Origin: Albugo candida
Taxonomy: Eukaryota; Oomycota; Peronosporomycetes; Albuginales; Albuginaceae
NCBI GenBank assembly: GCA_905220665.1
Contig: CAJNAR010000002.1
Location: forward strand, 496,001-560,000
Direction: 5' to 3'
Length of the DNA stretch: 64,000 nt
The notes below the pieces were generated by a model. The model was not told the origin of the DNA, ran no database searches, and saw only the letters and a program-made list of their open reading frames with translations. Shown here in pieces: positions 21,670 through 34,149 of this stretch; the first letter of the stretch is position 1; each line of letters starts with the position of its first letter. A program made the translations under genes and the position numbers.

Positions 21670-22740
21670 AAGATCGAGTTTGACGGAGGACGGGGCACTG
21701 CGAGATTGTGGGTATTTCAGGAGAGGATTAAATTTACCATGCGCCACAACTTCCCAGAAACCCGATATACAAAATAGAGACGTCGAAAGACAAGTGAGAC
21801 TTTGTAAAGAAGGACCAGGATTATTACAGCACGCTGATGGCGTACAAAACATTCCAGAAAAAAACAATTCGTCATGCCGGTATATGCTTGCATGGAGATA
21901 TGGAAAAAGTACAGATCTTGAATTTGGAGATGAATGATCCGCAATGGAAAAATAGAATCAGATATGATAAACTACTTCGGGAAGCAGGAGAGCCGGATAA
22001 CGTGGATTTAGCAAAGATTGTAGCAGATATGAGCAAGCTAGAGCTGAATTTTTGCCTATCCGATGCAAGCTCGAAATTTCCGATATGAGAAACCAGATAT
22101 TTCGAGTATCGGATCAGCACGTTCTGCAGGAGTTGTGGAACATGTGGATACGAAAAAATTATCCAGTGGATGGTGATTGCGTTGGAGCCACCACTATCCC
22201 GTAGTCTTATCTAAGCGGTGCCAAAGATTATTGAAAAGCTTCATCAACATAAAACAGCATGGCACACAGGGAGAGTGAAGTGAAAGATGTTGAGACGATC
22301 AAGTTTGTACAACGCTTGAATTATCCGAAAAGTAAAGATAGGATGTCTTGGAGGGCTGGCTCAAAAAGTAAACATCGTTTCAAGTGCTTCAAGTGCGATA
22401 TTACGGAGCACTCCGTTCGAAACTGTATGCCTTGTGCACCAGCAGTGACTGAAAGATTGATAAGACAAAGGAGATTTGAAGCGGAAAGAAAAGTGAGAAA
22501 ATCCGTTAAACGCAAAAGCAGTGGAGAGGTCATGACAACGTCAATGGCATCGCTAATGTCAATAATCTATTGTATTCAAGATCGGATTGCGGATAATGTC
22601 TGTTGGCCTCGTAAAGGTGCTTTCGGCTGCGAAATCAAGAAGCGAGAGAAAAGAAAAGAATCTGAGATACGTCCGCTGATGAGAGGCTACAAGTACAGAC
22701 TCCCGTCAGTAAGTCTTCAAAGCTGAAAGAAAAGGCTGAA
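21670..22740 (+). pseudogene. Gypsy-2 gag remains with a complete zinc knuckle
   Basis: The frame 22259-22726 (155 codons) contains CFKCDITEHSVRNC (22385-22426), an exact CX2CX4HX4C nucleocapsid zinc knuckle, preceded and followed by basic segments. Gypsy-1 has the corresponding CLKCGSAETSVRSC. Upstream parts of gag (21680-22088) are in other frames. The knuckle would bind genomic RNA in the particle. Confidence 0.8.
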
Positions 22741-22799
22741 TAAAGACCAAGATGATACTATGAACGAAGCAGAACATTGTCTTTCACCCCAGAAGTGAC

Positions 22800-25500
22800 G
22801 TACAGAAACTCATCAAGAAACGTTTAATACTATATTGTAGGGAAAGGTGACCAAAGCTCAGGAAACAAGAGCCACAGTGGAGTCAGTTGACCGTCTAAAT
22901 AACCTTTTTATCAAACAGGGGTTTGTATTTCGATTGGAATTTGCTGTAGAACCTCCTGTCAAAGTTCCACCATTGAAAGTCATCCTAAAGGAATAATGAA
23001 ACCAGTCATTGCAAAGTCGAGGCATTATCCACCACTTAATGGAGAGTACATGGATAAACATCTTGCGGACCTGATGAGCACGATTTGATTTATCGTAATT
23101 CGGATTCTCGATAGGGAAGTCTTCCGTGTATTGTAGCGAAGAAGGAAGCCGGACCTTACCGTATGACGGTAGACCTAAGGGAATAAATGAATTGACGGAT
23201 CCAATGGCATAGCCCATGCGGCACCTCGAATTAGTTTTGGCAAATTTGGAGGGAGCTAGATGCTATTTTTATTTTCATTGTTTTCGATTCTACTGGCAGC
23301 AACCGTTACATACGAATAGCCGAAATTATTTTACTATGGTGAGACCAGATGGCTTGTTTAGGCAAACTGAGTAATTCTGGGATCGACCGATGCGGTTGGT
23401 TATGAACAACAAGCGGTAGAACAAGTCATGAAGTCTGTTTTGGGAGAAGGTGTGGATGTTTGTTTAATTGATATATTGGGATATGCGGAGACTGAGAGGA
23501 CATTGCTTCATAAACTTGAGGTGGTCAAGCAAACATGCCGGGACTTTGGATTTCAACTACACCCGGAGAAATGCATTTTTGTTTCGTATACCGTATGATG
23601 TGAGCGAAGATTCCAAAGAGGAGATAAGCCATTGCACGATTCCTTAACAAGGCTTGTGTGATCTTGCACCTTCAGAAAGAGAACTACAACGGTTGTTTGT
23701 GCCGTTAACTGGATGCGAACAACATTTAAAATTACACGAAGCTTGTAAGAGATCCGCAGGACGTTCTATAAAATGCAACCATTGCAGGAAGCAGAAAGAA
23801 ATAGAATCTCATGACCGTGTTGCTACGGGACCATGGATGGAGTTCAAAGCAGGATGGATTTCTACAAATGATTAAAGCATTTCCGACTGAATTAGTGCCC
23901 ATGCCACATCTAAAAGATGCCTGCGACGTGTTTCTGTATACAAATACATCTCAAAATCATTGGGGGGCTCTCAGTACTAAAGTAGCATCAGGTAAATTAT
24001 CAAAGCTCAGAGAGGAGCAAGATCATTTCCCGCTCGTTTTCAAAAGCGGGTCGTTCAAAGGATCTATGTTGATATCGGCGAAGATTGAGAAAGAAGCGTT
24101 TACGATAATGGAGATATGCATGCTGATGGAATGCTTTTTGCTGCGAAAAAACAGTTCCATGTATCACCGACCATCGAATTCTGTAACTCATATTCGACCC
24201 AAGAGTGGTGATGATGCGATTTTTCGACACAGAGCCGGGAAAGGCCAACAACGGTCAATGGTTTTGGAGATGTGTCGCTACACTGTAGAGCACGTGGCCG
24301 CAAGCGAAATTGCATTGAGTGATTTGCTGTCACAGTGGATTTAATCTACTTATCACAAAAAACGCGTGTCAGTTGTCAATAATGTGCCACCTCTCGGACA
24401 AACGAATTTTCAATGGCCTTCATTGGAGGAGATCAGAGAAAAATCAATACAAGGCACTTGCGGGGCAAGCAGCCACAAACTACACCAAGGATGAGTTTAA
24501 ATTATCTTAGGAGGATCCACAGGGATGTACATGGATACCAGATCATGATGGGGATCTACATCAAGGCTATGTGCCATTGCTCATGCGGGTGTAGCAGGTC
24601 ATCGTTGAAGTGAAACAATTATGACATTCTGGAGGCACATATTGTATGGCAAAGCATGAAAAAATACGTGCACAAGTTTGTCAGCAATGCTCACACTTTT
24701 TGGCGGTTTAGGGTGAGTGGTGTTCACGTCGGTAAGACGAAACACTACGGGCAGCAAAACCGTATGAAATTTTGCATTTCGACTACCCATCTATGCCAAA
24801 AAATTTAGATAGTTTGCGTTTCGTCCCTGTGTTGAAGGATGGGATGGGCGGGTTCTGAGAATTCATCTCGAAAACCGTTGCCAGAATGGCAGTTACCGTC
24901 AACGCTTTGATGAATCGGTCAAAGCGTTACGGTGTGATATCATTGCTGGTATCCGATTTAGGATCTCATCCCTAAAACGAAATGGTGGAGAGGTTACGCA
25001 AGATTCTCGTTGCGATGCGTAGCATCATTTCATTACTGCCCATTGTCCATGGTCAAACGAATCTGTGGAAGTACTGAATAGGGTAATTCTGAAGGCGATG
25101 CGGTCACTTTCACGAGAGAAAGAAATACGATTGTACAATAGCCGCAGTTTTGCCACTGTGTCAGTCGAGCATGAACCACTACCTTCGAGTTGACTTGGTG
25201 GGGTTTCCGCACTGATGGATTTTACTGCGCTCTTTCCACGGGATCCTATCAGTATCATCCATCAGCCAGCTGGGCGGAAATGGTTGTCGTCGTTTACAGA
25301 TGATAAAACCAATGACAAAGAACAAAAACACATGCAAGAGCTTCAGCAAACAACTGCCGCTATACACCAACAAGTGCCGGATACGGCGAGGAAGAAGAAC
25401 GAAGCGGGACGAGGCCACAACAGAACAAATTTGGCGTGCAACGTAAATTTGGAAATCGGTGACTTTGTCTCGTCTGGAAATGTCACTTGACGCGATAACA
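22800..25500 (+). pseudogene. Gypsy-2 pol: reverse transcriptase, RNase H, integrase (broken)
   Basis: The RT block is at 22930-23640: KPVIAKSRHYPPLN mirrors IMAKSRWYPPLY of Gypsy-1, and CLIDILGYAE then LHPEKCIFVS mark the catalytic region with one aspartate lost. RNase H is at 23900-24344: VFLYTNTSQNHWGA, KIEKEAFTIMEIC, SDLLSQWI. The integrase core is near 24780-25060 (FDYPSMPKNLD, LVSDLGSH). Its C-terminal domain is at 25215-25490 (LEIGDFVSSGN). Stops and frame changes separate each part. The pairing with Gypsy-1 domain by domain makes the assignment firm. Confidence 0.88.
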
Positions 25501-25915
25501 AGTTGAATCTCGATTTAAAGAGCCCTTAACGGCTGGTGGCTACGATCAATAGATAGACAAATGACATGCAGCAACTTATCGCTTAGTTTACCCTCTTCAC
25601 GCGAGATATCAAGCGTTCAAGATTTTCAGGGAATAATATCTACGGTTTACCCAAGATTTGCGGGATTACGGAACATATGCAAATGTTCGGCGTTTGTATT
25701 AGCGCTTTTGAGACTGCAAAATAAACTTTCATACGAATCAATGAAAGGTGTTGGTCGAAGGGCGGGGCTTGGACAAAGCCTATAATAGCTGGGAGCCTGC
25801 GCGAATAGCCTTGGAAGATGTGCCGCTAATATTGGCGCGTTGAGTACGTACCGAGGCTATGGCGGAAGGCATGCGAAGGTTGTTTCTCAATGAAACTTTA
25901 AGCAAGAGAAGAAAA

Positions 25916-26083
25916 TGATGTGGTTTAAGTGTATACTTAATAGACAAAAGCTGAGGTGTCTAACGTAACTAGCGGTCAAAGATCTTAATACATGCACTTC
26001 ACATTTTTCCGAATACTAGGTCAAAGAATATTCACGAGCAATATTAGAAGGGAATCCGCTAGTAGGAAGTACAGAGAATATCA
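25916..26083 (+). repeat. Gypsy-2 3' LTR
   Basis: Starts TGATGTGGTTTAAGTG directly after the purine run at about 25901-25915 and ends GAATATCA. Confidence 0.9.
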
Positions 26084-26240
26084 ATAGTAAAGCGATCATT
26101 GAAATACGTGGAAAATGCATGTTTGTGCACCACCAGTGTCAAGTCTGACGTACAATTATCTTTTTCAAAGTTTTGTTCTAATACTTATAACAAGTATATC
26201 GGATGCATCGTCGTGTGCTGCATCCATGTATCTAGTATTT
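26084..26240 (+). repeat. Dispersed repeat R, copy at L2, right part
   Basis: cggatgcatcgtcgtgtgc matches cggatacatcgtccgccgc in the L1 copy (2431). This completes the repeat interrupted at 21281. The hairpin seen at L1 and L4 is not preserved here. Confidence 0.5.
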
Positions 26241-29040
26241 GGGATATCCATCCTAGCCTTCGCTTCCTATTTGGACGCGATCAAAGGAATGTAATGTAGG
26301 TACAGTGCGACAAGTACATCAATATGGAGATGGTACATGATAAGGAAGTATCAAAGACAAGTACGGCTTATTCGAATAGTTTTTATCATATTTTGTGATC
26401 CAGATCGCAATGACATTTCCGTAATAGACGACAGTCATAATTAGGTCGGGAAGTCATATTTGGATTCTTAAAATTCTGTACAAATCTAGGTTTTGCTCGA
26501 GAGTACCGATGATGAATGTACAGGCTCACAAGTACGTGAAAGACATCGTAAGTTTCGAATAGTTTGATTTATTCAATGAAGAATATGAAAGATCAGAAAT
26601 AATGCTAAAAAGTGAAAGTCACTCACTGGTGGTAAGAGAAGAGGAGAACTCTAGGTATATTGCACACGAAATGGTCTAGTCTGGTTGAACGTTTACGCAT
26701 TTTTTACTATATATATTTCAGCTGTAGTATTGTTCAGACCGATAGCACGAGCCTAAATTAAAAGAGCATAGACCTATGAAATCTCGATCACTTTTGTGGA
26801 GGATTGAAAAAATATAGCTAACTTTGTTGCATGGTCCCAATTCGGCTTCGAAAAGCAACACTGTTAGTTCATAAGTGCACCAGTTTTAGGTGCGTTCAAT
26901 TAAGGTAAAATATAGGATTTTTTGAGATTAGGCATCGAAAGGTCTTGAGTTCAAAGACGCTTGCCTTCTCGAACATCGATTAAAAGTCAGAATGCAAGAC
27001 GGTACCTCAACACATTTCTCTTACGGGAAGAAGACATGAGACGGACTTAAAAATGAAAGCTCAAGCCTTTCAAAAGCTAATAAAGTAATATAATAGCCTA
27101 GAAATATGCCTATGAGTAATGAATTTGATTTTAGAAAGCGGGGGCTTGCCATAATTCTTCTTGAATTTGTTTTCATGTCTTCATCTTTTCATGTTTGCTG
27201 ATTTTCAACCTCCCCTTGCAATTTACTACCCTGACCTCTATCATTACTCGCAAAAGTGAATCTGCTGTACCTACATGTAATCAAACTTCTTCTTTCTAAG
27301 GAGGTATACAAGGGCTTGCCTACACTCATAACAAGCTCGTAGACAGCTATTCTTTTTCGAAACACCCATCATTCAGAAGCTCTGGGTGAGGGTGGATTTC
27401 ATGGTAGAAAACTTCATGTTACAAGGATACACAACCATTACCATCTACAAGAAGATAATAGAGAGAGCATTAGCCTGACAAGATGTTTCGTTGGAGATGG
27501 CAAAATTGCATTCCTATTACTAAGCTCAAATAGCGATAGCTTGTAAAAATGCCGATGTTGATCAGGAGGATTGCTTTCTTTCTTAACTTCTATGTAGATT
27601 CAGATCCAAAGATTAAGCAGTGCGAAATGGTGAATGTATAGAAATTTTCAGCTTGTGTTGTACCCACATTGATTTTGTCGTGTGACGTAGACTCGATGTA
27701 TAGCGAACGCTTTGTTACTTCTCAAAAAATGTTATTGCTAGGATCTAGCAAATCTTGCCTCGTATTTTTTCACTTGTTTAATACATCGTCAAGCTTCCTG
27801 CTAACATAGTTCAGATGATATGGAGTTTTCTGTTAGGAAAGCAGTGAGCGCGTGTCCACATTCTTCTCTGCATATTGCTTTGAATAGGATCTCTCAGGTA
27901 TACTCGTATACAGATATTTCTGCTTGATTCCACCCGTCTGCTCTTTCGCGTTTCGACTTAAACCAAGCTTTTTGATTTCAAGACTATTCATGTTGATCCA
28001 GAACGAGCAATGCAGTACTCGTAGTAGTATTTGTAGGTTTTGTTGGTCTTTTCGTCGTTTACATCCATCCAAAAAGAAGGCGTTTTAGACGTATTTTTTA
28101 ATGTGATTCTGCGATTGTGACTACGTTTCACTAGAATGTTGCACTGGAGGAACCGTTCACCTGTTAAGGAGGGAAAATGGGTTTATATGCTACAGGTGAT
28201 ACGGTGGATAGAGTTGGCGCATTTTAATAATGGAGGTACACGTTATTTCAGATACGAAAGTGTTAGCCTTGTTATGTCTGTGCTAAATAATAGCTGTGAT
28301 TGTAGAAAGACGGCATTAGGAACTTGTTGCAATAGAGGTAGAAGTAAAGTGAAATATGTTTAGCGTTCATCCTGTTTTGTCCACACTACGGCATGCATGT
28401 TGGAATGGCACTCCAAATTGAACATGTCAAGCTGCATATGGCGTCAGCCTGGTTCCTCCGTCATCTTTCAATGGTCCTACATGGCGACAGTCTGCCCCGT
28501 CCCATGTATTATATTTTCACCGAACATCCTACTAGGTGAGGTCAGACTTTACCTGGTTTTGGTCTTGAGTTGAACATCCAACCTCAAGACCAATGACAGG
28601 AAAAATCATGGACGGCCTTCAACTTTAAACGACATTATTCGCTTTTGTGCCTGTGGAACAACGCATCCAGCCCTAGCTGATTCGTTTTGGTACTGGCTCA
28701 AATCTCGCACGTCCGTCTTCCCAAGCAATTTCTATTGTTCGTTTTACACCATTCACTTATGCTCAATCCGCATTCGTTTTTTTCACATGATTTTTACCAC
28801 ACATACTTGATGCATTTTATTATTTCCGTTTTGCTTGCACAACTTGAACAGGTATTATAATGGTGGAGAGCAGGTATCGGAGTACCCCTGCTTAATCGAT
28901 TGACTATCACACCAGAATGCAGCTTTCAAGAACGCTTCTCCCTAAATATTGGTTATCAAAGCCATTCTGATCACAAGTAACGACCAACAATGTCTGCTGT
29001 TTTTCTCTCACGTGGGAATTAAGAAGAGCAGTAATCACCT
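26241..29040. other. 2.8 kb with no recognisable gene
   Basis: Short frames only. One perfect hairpin at 28559-28593. The last ~100 bases begin to resemble the upstream region of the L4 CCG gene. Confidence 0.5.
28559..28593. other. Perfect 11-bp inverted repeat (hairpin)
   Basis: TTGGTCTTGAG at 28559-28569 is the exact reverse complement of CTCAAGACCAA at 28583-28593, with a 13-nt loop that could extend the stem by TTG/CAA. Function unknown. Confidence 0.7.
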
Positions 29041-29141
29041 CTTCTTTTGACGGACATTTTACAGAACGCTACTTCTTTCCACGGAAATGAATTTGATCTA
29101 ACTACAGATTGAATTATTTCCTCATTTTCAAATTGTTGGTC

Positions 29142-30845
29142 ATGGTGCATCAGAATTGGCTCCTCTTTTCGCTTGCGTCGCTACTAAGCTCAGTTACTGG
29201 TGCGAACGACGGAGTAATAATCACCGCTACATTAACACAGAATAGTGATCTAGACAAGTGTCATTCCTGTCTGACAGATATTGCAGGTGTGGATCGACTT
29301 TCAGTTGCTTCTGATCCCACGCACGACCCGAATCACTAATGGAAAACAGTACAGTATCACGCGTCTGGTCATGCTTATTCTTTTATAAGAGCTAAACGTG
29401 ATTGTCGGAGTGACCTTATATGCGGCTTCATCACAATGGAAGCTCTTAAGCCGGCGACCATCGCGTAAAATACATATATGCCTGCCACGATGGTAGGGTC
29501 ATCATAAACGGTGTGCGTTCTCACAGATGTGCAAACAAGTTTTGACTGTGGCGTCTATCTCAAAATGACAAGGGGCTCTCCAAGCATACAAAAAGTCTAA
29601 CTGATAACCACGTCAACACAGGAGCTCTATTTGCATGTGCTATACACACAGCTATTGGATAATTTCACTCCATGCAAAGACTCCGGCGTTTGTACCGGAT
29701 CCGATATTGAAATGTCTGATGGTGCTTGCAATTTTCTTATCAGAAAGTTATCCATCTCTGATTTCAACGAACCTGCGACCAATGCTGTACTCAAAATGGA
29801 TGATGTTCGATCAAGGAATGCATTGTATCACAGTATCAAACCGATATATGAGAGTTTTGAATGGAGTTCAAAATGCTTTCAAGTTTCCGCGAGATCGAGC
29901 AAAAGACAGATTGCCTTAACTTCATAGCGCGAATATCATCTGGTATTGCTGTAGTGTTCAATGTGGGCACCTTCCAGACCGAGCCAGGAACATGTAGTCA
30001 GCAACTTATTTCTCTTGTATATGAAAAAGGTCATGGCTTTTCCACATACTGCGCAGTATTATGTGGATCGATATGCCTCAGAGGGAAAAACGATTGTGTA
30101 AAAGCATATTGTGAGGCCATTGTCTTTTCAACCTCTCTCGGCAAATCGTACCACAATATTCCAATGCGGTATTTTAAACAGGGAGAAATGGTTCCGGACA
30201 ATTTTCCTCTACCTCAAACTTCGAAGTATTTGTGGGTAGAACACGAGCGAGAATATAGTCAGTTCTGCCAGTCTTTCATGAAGTCAATATATGAAGCAAA
30301 CCCTCGAACACTGTCACCGATTGACTTTATAGCTTTATTGACAACAGAATGGAACATGCCTAACGTCTCGCAATGCATTTGATCGGATCTCATCCGGAAC
30401 AAAGGTTATTAAAAAAGATGACGATAATTCCCGACCAATTCTGTCGCTCTTTCGAAACAGCACCTCATCATCCAAGAGCTACGACCAAGTCACATACATT
30501 TGCAGCTAACAACTTCCCTTTTGTTGGGATTATGAGGCCAAAAAATGCAATTTTGAAATGCTTCACTTGTCTCACGTCCATATTGGATATTTTGATTACA
30601 AATTCAAACGTCTTCTCGATGTTGAGTGCTCCAAGAAAAGCTGATTGTTTTTTGGAGTGTGGAGGTTTAGGAGCGGGTACATCACAACAGTTGGATGTCT
30701 CTTCAATTCGAGCGATCTCTTCGGATTCAATCAGAGCACGGTTCAATTTGATGAAGGTTGAGGACAGTCACTCTTCTGCTGGCAATTATGGATATTATGG
30801 TACCGGGAGTCAAAATAGCTTTAAGGATCAAGCTGCACAGAAATG
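29142..30845 (+). pseudogene. CCG pseudogene L3
   Basis: It starts like the intact gene: tggtcATG context, MVHQNWLLFSLASLLSS, likely signal cleavage after VTGA, then CHSCLTDIAG (exact CX2CX5G). A stop at 29337-29339 ends the first frame after 66 codons. Homology continues in shifted frames. At 29631 HVLYTQLLDNFTPC matches HVLYTTQSNIFEPC. At about 30100 CVKAYCEAIVFSTSLGK matches CVKAYKTSISHSTTVGK. YLWVEHEREYSQFCQSF lies at 30225, and the C-terminal frame 30373-30846 carries CFTCLTSILDILIT and CFLECGGLG. At least three disruptions are needed to join these, so it cannot be translated whole. The last two frames are 173 and 157 codons, so decay may be fairly recent. Confidence 0.92.
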
Positions 30846-31285
30846 AAGGAGCCGAGCCGGATGTAAACGCAAACAATTTTCTTTTTCTGAATACGCTTAG
30901 GGACGCAAATATGCTCAAATAGGCGTCAACCCGTTGAAGACTCATCTATCAGATCGATACCCATTAGGTCATTTGTAGTGTCATACCGGTAATAAGCATA
31001 AATTGGAATTATCCTCTGACCATCTCGCAGCCTCTAGTCCTTGAATAATATTAGGGGAGTATTTGAATGAGCTACTGTATCGACAGCTTTGACTTTTGGT
31101 TTGTGTCGTGTTGCTTGAGCTCTTTGGAGGATGAGACAGCGGCATCTTACAAGAACCGAGCAGATTCCGATGTATGATGTCTTGCATTCAATTTGATGAA
31201 GGCCATTTTTACTTCTCGCGGAAATGAATGGTCTGTATCAAAACAGACATTCGTACGACCTCTTGTACTAACCAAAGTCAAAGGA
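30846..31285 (+). repeat. 3' flank of L3, shared with the 3' flank of L4
   Basis: Segments such as gatgtcttgcattcaat and acattcgtacgacc correspond to gatgtcatgcattcagt and cactcgcacgacc at 43141-43225, in the same order and spacing. No gene is seen in it. Confidence 0.65.
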
Positions 31286-32215
31286 TGCGACTATTGCCAG
31301 AGACAAAACATCTCTAATTGGCTGATTTGTGTAAATTAACAGAAATTGATCGATATATTACTGTGTCGACGGAAGATAGATACATAATAACACCTTACAC
31401 GTTTCCACGTTTTCGCATTTCCTTTCTTCCCTTCTGCTGTTGAGATTATATGTATATTAAAATAATTAAGACCTGAATGTTTTTTTTCTTTGTTATCCCA
31501 GTTACCTTCCATGTCCGTTAAATCAACAGTTGCGGCTGACCACATCAAAAGTCACAAATTTTCACCTCAGTAGTTGCGCTTTTACAACACTCATTTCCGC
31601 TGAGTATCACAAGCTCTCGGAGCTTGCTGATTCGTGGCGCTGGGAGGGTCTTGGTCAGAATGTCCGCACTCATTTTCTTGGACTCACAGTACTGCAACTT
31701 AATTATCTTCTTTTTCTTCAGAACTTTGACAAACTTGTATCGCACATCAATGTGATTTGCTCGACTGGACGCGTCCATGACAAAAAATAAATCGCTTGGC
31801 AACCTGCATTGTGGCCTTGCCAGAACATCAGCGGGGCTACGACAATCGACGAACTGCGCACCCCAAAGAAAGGCCGCGCCAACAAAAATGGATCGACGCG
31901 ATGCAATTAGTCTGGGTTTAAACATGTGGAACCCAAGGAAAATTCCAGGAGGGGTTTATGTAGATCTTCTGGTAGCAGGGCACCGCTCGGACTCTAAGAA
32001 GTCTAAGAAAAACATCAGATAAGAAATTCCATAATGTATCTTAGGTAGACGGAGTGATTATGTTTTGTCTGCGGCATTTGTGAAAACGTGTGTTGGAATA
32101 GTGAAAACAATCGATATATCCCACAAATCAGCCAATCACATTCATGTTAAAACATTAGCCAATCATTGATGTTTAGTCTGCGGCATTCGTCAAAACGTCT
32201 GTGGCAACAGTCACA
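31286..32215. mobile_element. 930-bp inverted-repeat element carrying a Copia RNase H end (copy A)
   Basis: Both ends read TGYGACT inward (31286 and, on the minus strand, 32215), with imperfect inverted repeats of roughly 130-150 bp. Inside, the minus strand (31925-31545) encodes the C-terminal end of a Copia RNase H: HIDVRYKFVKVLKKKKIIK, then ADILTKTLPAPRISKLREL. Next to it, on the opposite strand, is a short frame from 31888 (MDRRDAISLGLNMWNPRK). Copy B at 55539-56496 has the same parts in the same relative arrangement. The L4 locus lacks this DNA at the matching point. The ends do not behave as LTRs because they are inverted. Confidence 0.75.
31545..31925 (-). pseudogene. Copia RNase H C-terminal fragment inside inverted-repeat element A
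   Basis: This is an open 126-codon stretch. The part after residue ~55 matches the end of Copia polyproteins (HIDVRYKFVK, YCESKKMSADILTKTLP). The part before it does not continue into RNase H. It overlaps the antisense short frame, so the domain was truncated when the element formed. It lacks reverse transcriptase and all catalytic residues of RNase H upstream. I infer a captured fragment, not a working enzyme. Confidence 0.8.
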
Positions 32216-32730
32216 CCAAGAATCAATATGAGATATTTTCAACAACTCTTTTCAACCTCTTCTCGATCCTGCAATATCTGAAGTATATATTGATTCAGTG
32301 TGCATCAGGTTAGTAATAGCTCACGCCTATATAAGTCAGCCGGGTGTGAGTACTGCATCTTTCGTCTGCCTTCACTCAAAGTAATCATTGTTTTCAACGT
32401 TTCTGTGAGCATCCGGCGTGCTTTAATTGACGATATTTTTACAGTCTTTTCTCACTAATATGTCATGAACACTTCGGATTGCAGCTCGATAGAAAGATCC
32501 GATGTATCTTTGCTGTGCTGCTAGTCGTGGAGTAGTATTCATATGCATGCGTGTTCTTGTCACTCCGCCGAAAGTTGGAATCGTTTTGGTTTGGCTTGAG
32601 TAGATCTTCTTTCAATCCATATTTCGACAGTTGAAAGTGCATCCTATTATAGCCAGCCCATTTCGAATGATGAACCAAGACGCACGATTGGAAAGATAGA
32701 ACGACCAATGGTAATTGAATGAATAGCATT
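32216..32730 (+). repeat. 3' flank of L3 beyond element A, shared with L4
   Basis: The blocks tcctgcaatat, tatatattga and ttacagtc, and ggattgcagct near 32480, correspond to tcctgcaaaat, tatatattga, ttacagtc and ggattgcagct at 43283-43540. This shows the duplicated unit continues across the insertion. Frames on the minus strand are not conserved well enough to call a gene. Confidence 0.65.
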
Positions 32731-34149
32731 TGCGAGTCGATGCCAAGTAAGGACGTTGATCATAGGTCATTTTCAATGTGATAAAATCAAGTAGAATAAA
32801 GTCTACTTCTGACATTCGAGATTAGCAATTTCTCTCTATCCTGTAAAGTTCTTTTCCAACTCAGTACGGCGTTGAAACAGGCACTTCCTGTTTACTCATG
32901 ACTTTCGCTCGCGTCGAGGCCATAGACCTTTTGGCTCATAACGTGCTAGATTCTGAGTTATGATGTAAAAGAAGTGGTCGTACGTTTAGTTCCCTCCTAT
33001 TAGCCTTTCTAACTCTCTCAACGTCCGCTTCGATACTGTCATAAGCGTCTTATATAGCATAAATCCCTGTGGGTTCATGAAATCTGCATGACGGTACTTA
33101 CCGACTCCGATTTTTCTTAGGAGGATGGTCAAACTTACAGGAACATAAAGAGCCTTTTGTAGCTAGCCCCTTAAAAGTCATCAAGCCTGAATTGGAACAA
33201 TGCCAAATAGCATTTCATGTGAGACAAGTCAACGAAAGTAGCGAACGTCTGATATGGGCACCATTTATGTCGAGGCTCGCACACGACGACTAAAGATGCA
33301 AACTGCGACAAGTAATGCTCTAATTCGTTTTGGTCATTTCCGCTCTCTTTGATAAACAAAATCCATGTCTTATCTCCACGGATGATGGCCTAGATATACC
33401 ACACTTTGAGTGAGCGGCGGAGAAACCGTTGCGCGTTCCTAAAAGATTCTGTACATGACGTGTCTGTAGGACTGTTTCACCGTACCTTTTCGTGCGTATT
33501 TAGGACTGATTTGCACAGTCAACCAAGGCATCGCTTCTCATCGACATACCGCACTGATAATATTCAAAGAAGTTTGAAGGAGCCTAGGAATGATCAACCG
33601 TCTGAAATGAAGTCTTGAAAACTTCCGTAAAAATGAGTGCTCGCGAGATTTAGAAATGCCTTATATCAGAGCTAACTGCCCATTTTTCGTTTATCCAGTG
33701 AAATCACAGAATTGGGAATTTCTGGTGAAAGGAAATTTGTTGATCTTTGACATGAGGTACAAGTCAGTAGCCAAGGAGATTGGTGTGTGTCCTACAAAGA
33801 ACGATAGCAGCCGCCTCAAAAATCGCTAGGAGAAAAAAAGTATCTTGAGCTATTTATAAAAATCTGTATATTTTATCTTGTTCACGGATTTGATAACGTT
33901 TTGGAACTTGCCTAATTTTTTCTCGACATAGGATCGCTGGATGTACGTTCGTCTTGAGCGTAACACTGTCTTCAAAATTACTGAACGTGCGCAGTTAGCG
34001 TAAATGTGCTGGAACTGTCGGAGCTGCTGATCACTGATCAAACTAGCGACGAATCTAATCGGTCTCAACAACGTTCAGTGTCACCGAGTGCAATGTAAGC
34101 CATAAATCGGAAATATTATTTTCTGACAGTCTTTCCATGTCGGACGGGA
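32731..34149. other. No gene recognised
   Basis: Short frames only; the right end may contain the 3' part of the LINE at 34150-36110. Confidence 0.45.

Larger units (their letters stand above)
21282..26083 (+). mobile_element. Gypsy-2, Ty3/Gypsy retrotransposon with target-site duplication, inserted in repeat R
   Basis: LTRs at 21282-21455 and 25916-26083 start TGATGTG and end ATATCA. The 5-bp sequence ATAGT lies directly outside both ends (21277-21281 and 26084-26088). A purine run (gcaagagaagaaaa) adjoins the 3' LTR. Coding remnants are of the same lineage as Gypsy-1, in the same order on the plus strand. The element is dead, with frequent stops. Confidence 0.95.

Noticed and set aside
31888..32022. 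MDRRDAISLGLNMWNPRK frame as a retroelement gag start
   Set aside because: It is found in both inverted-repeat elements but has no primer site or LTR before it and no recognised gag motif. Most differences between copies change the residue, so coding is unproven.
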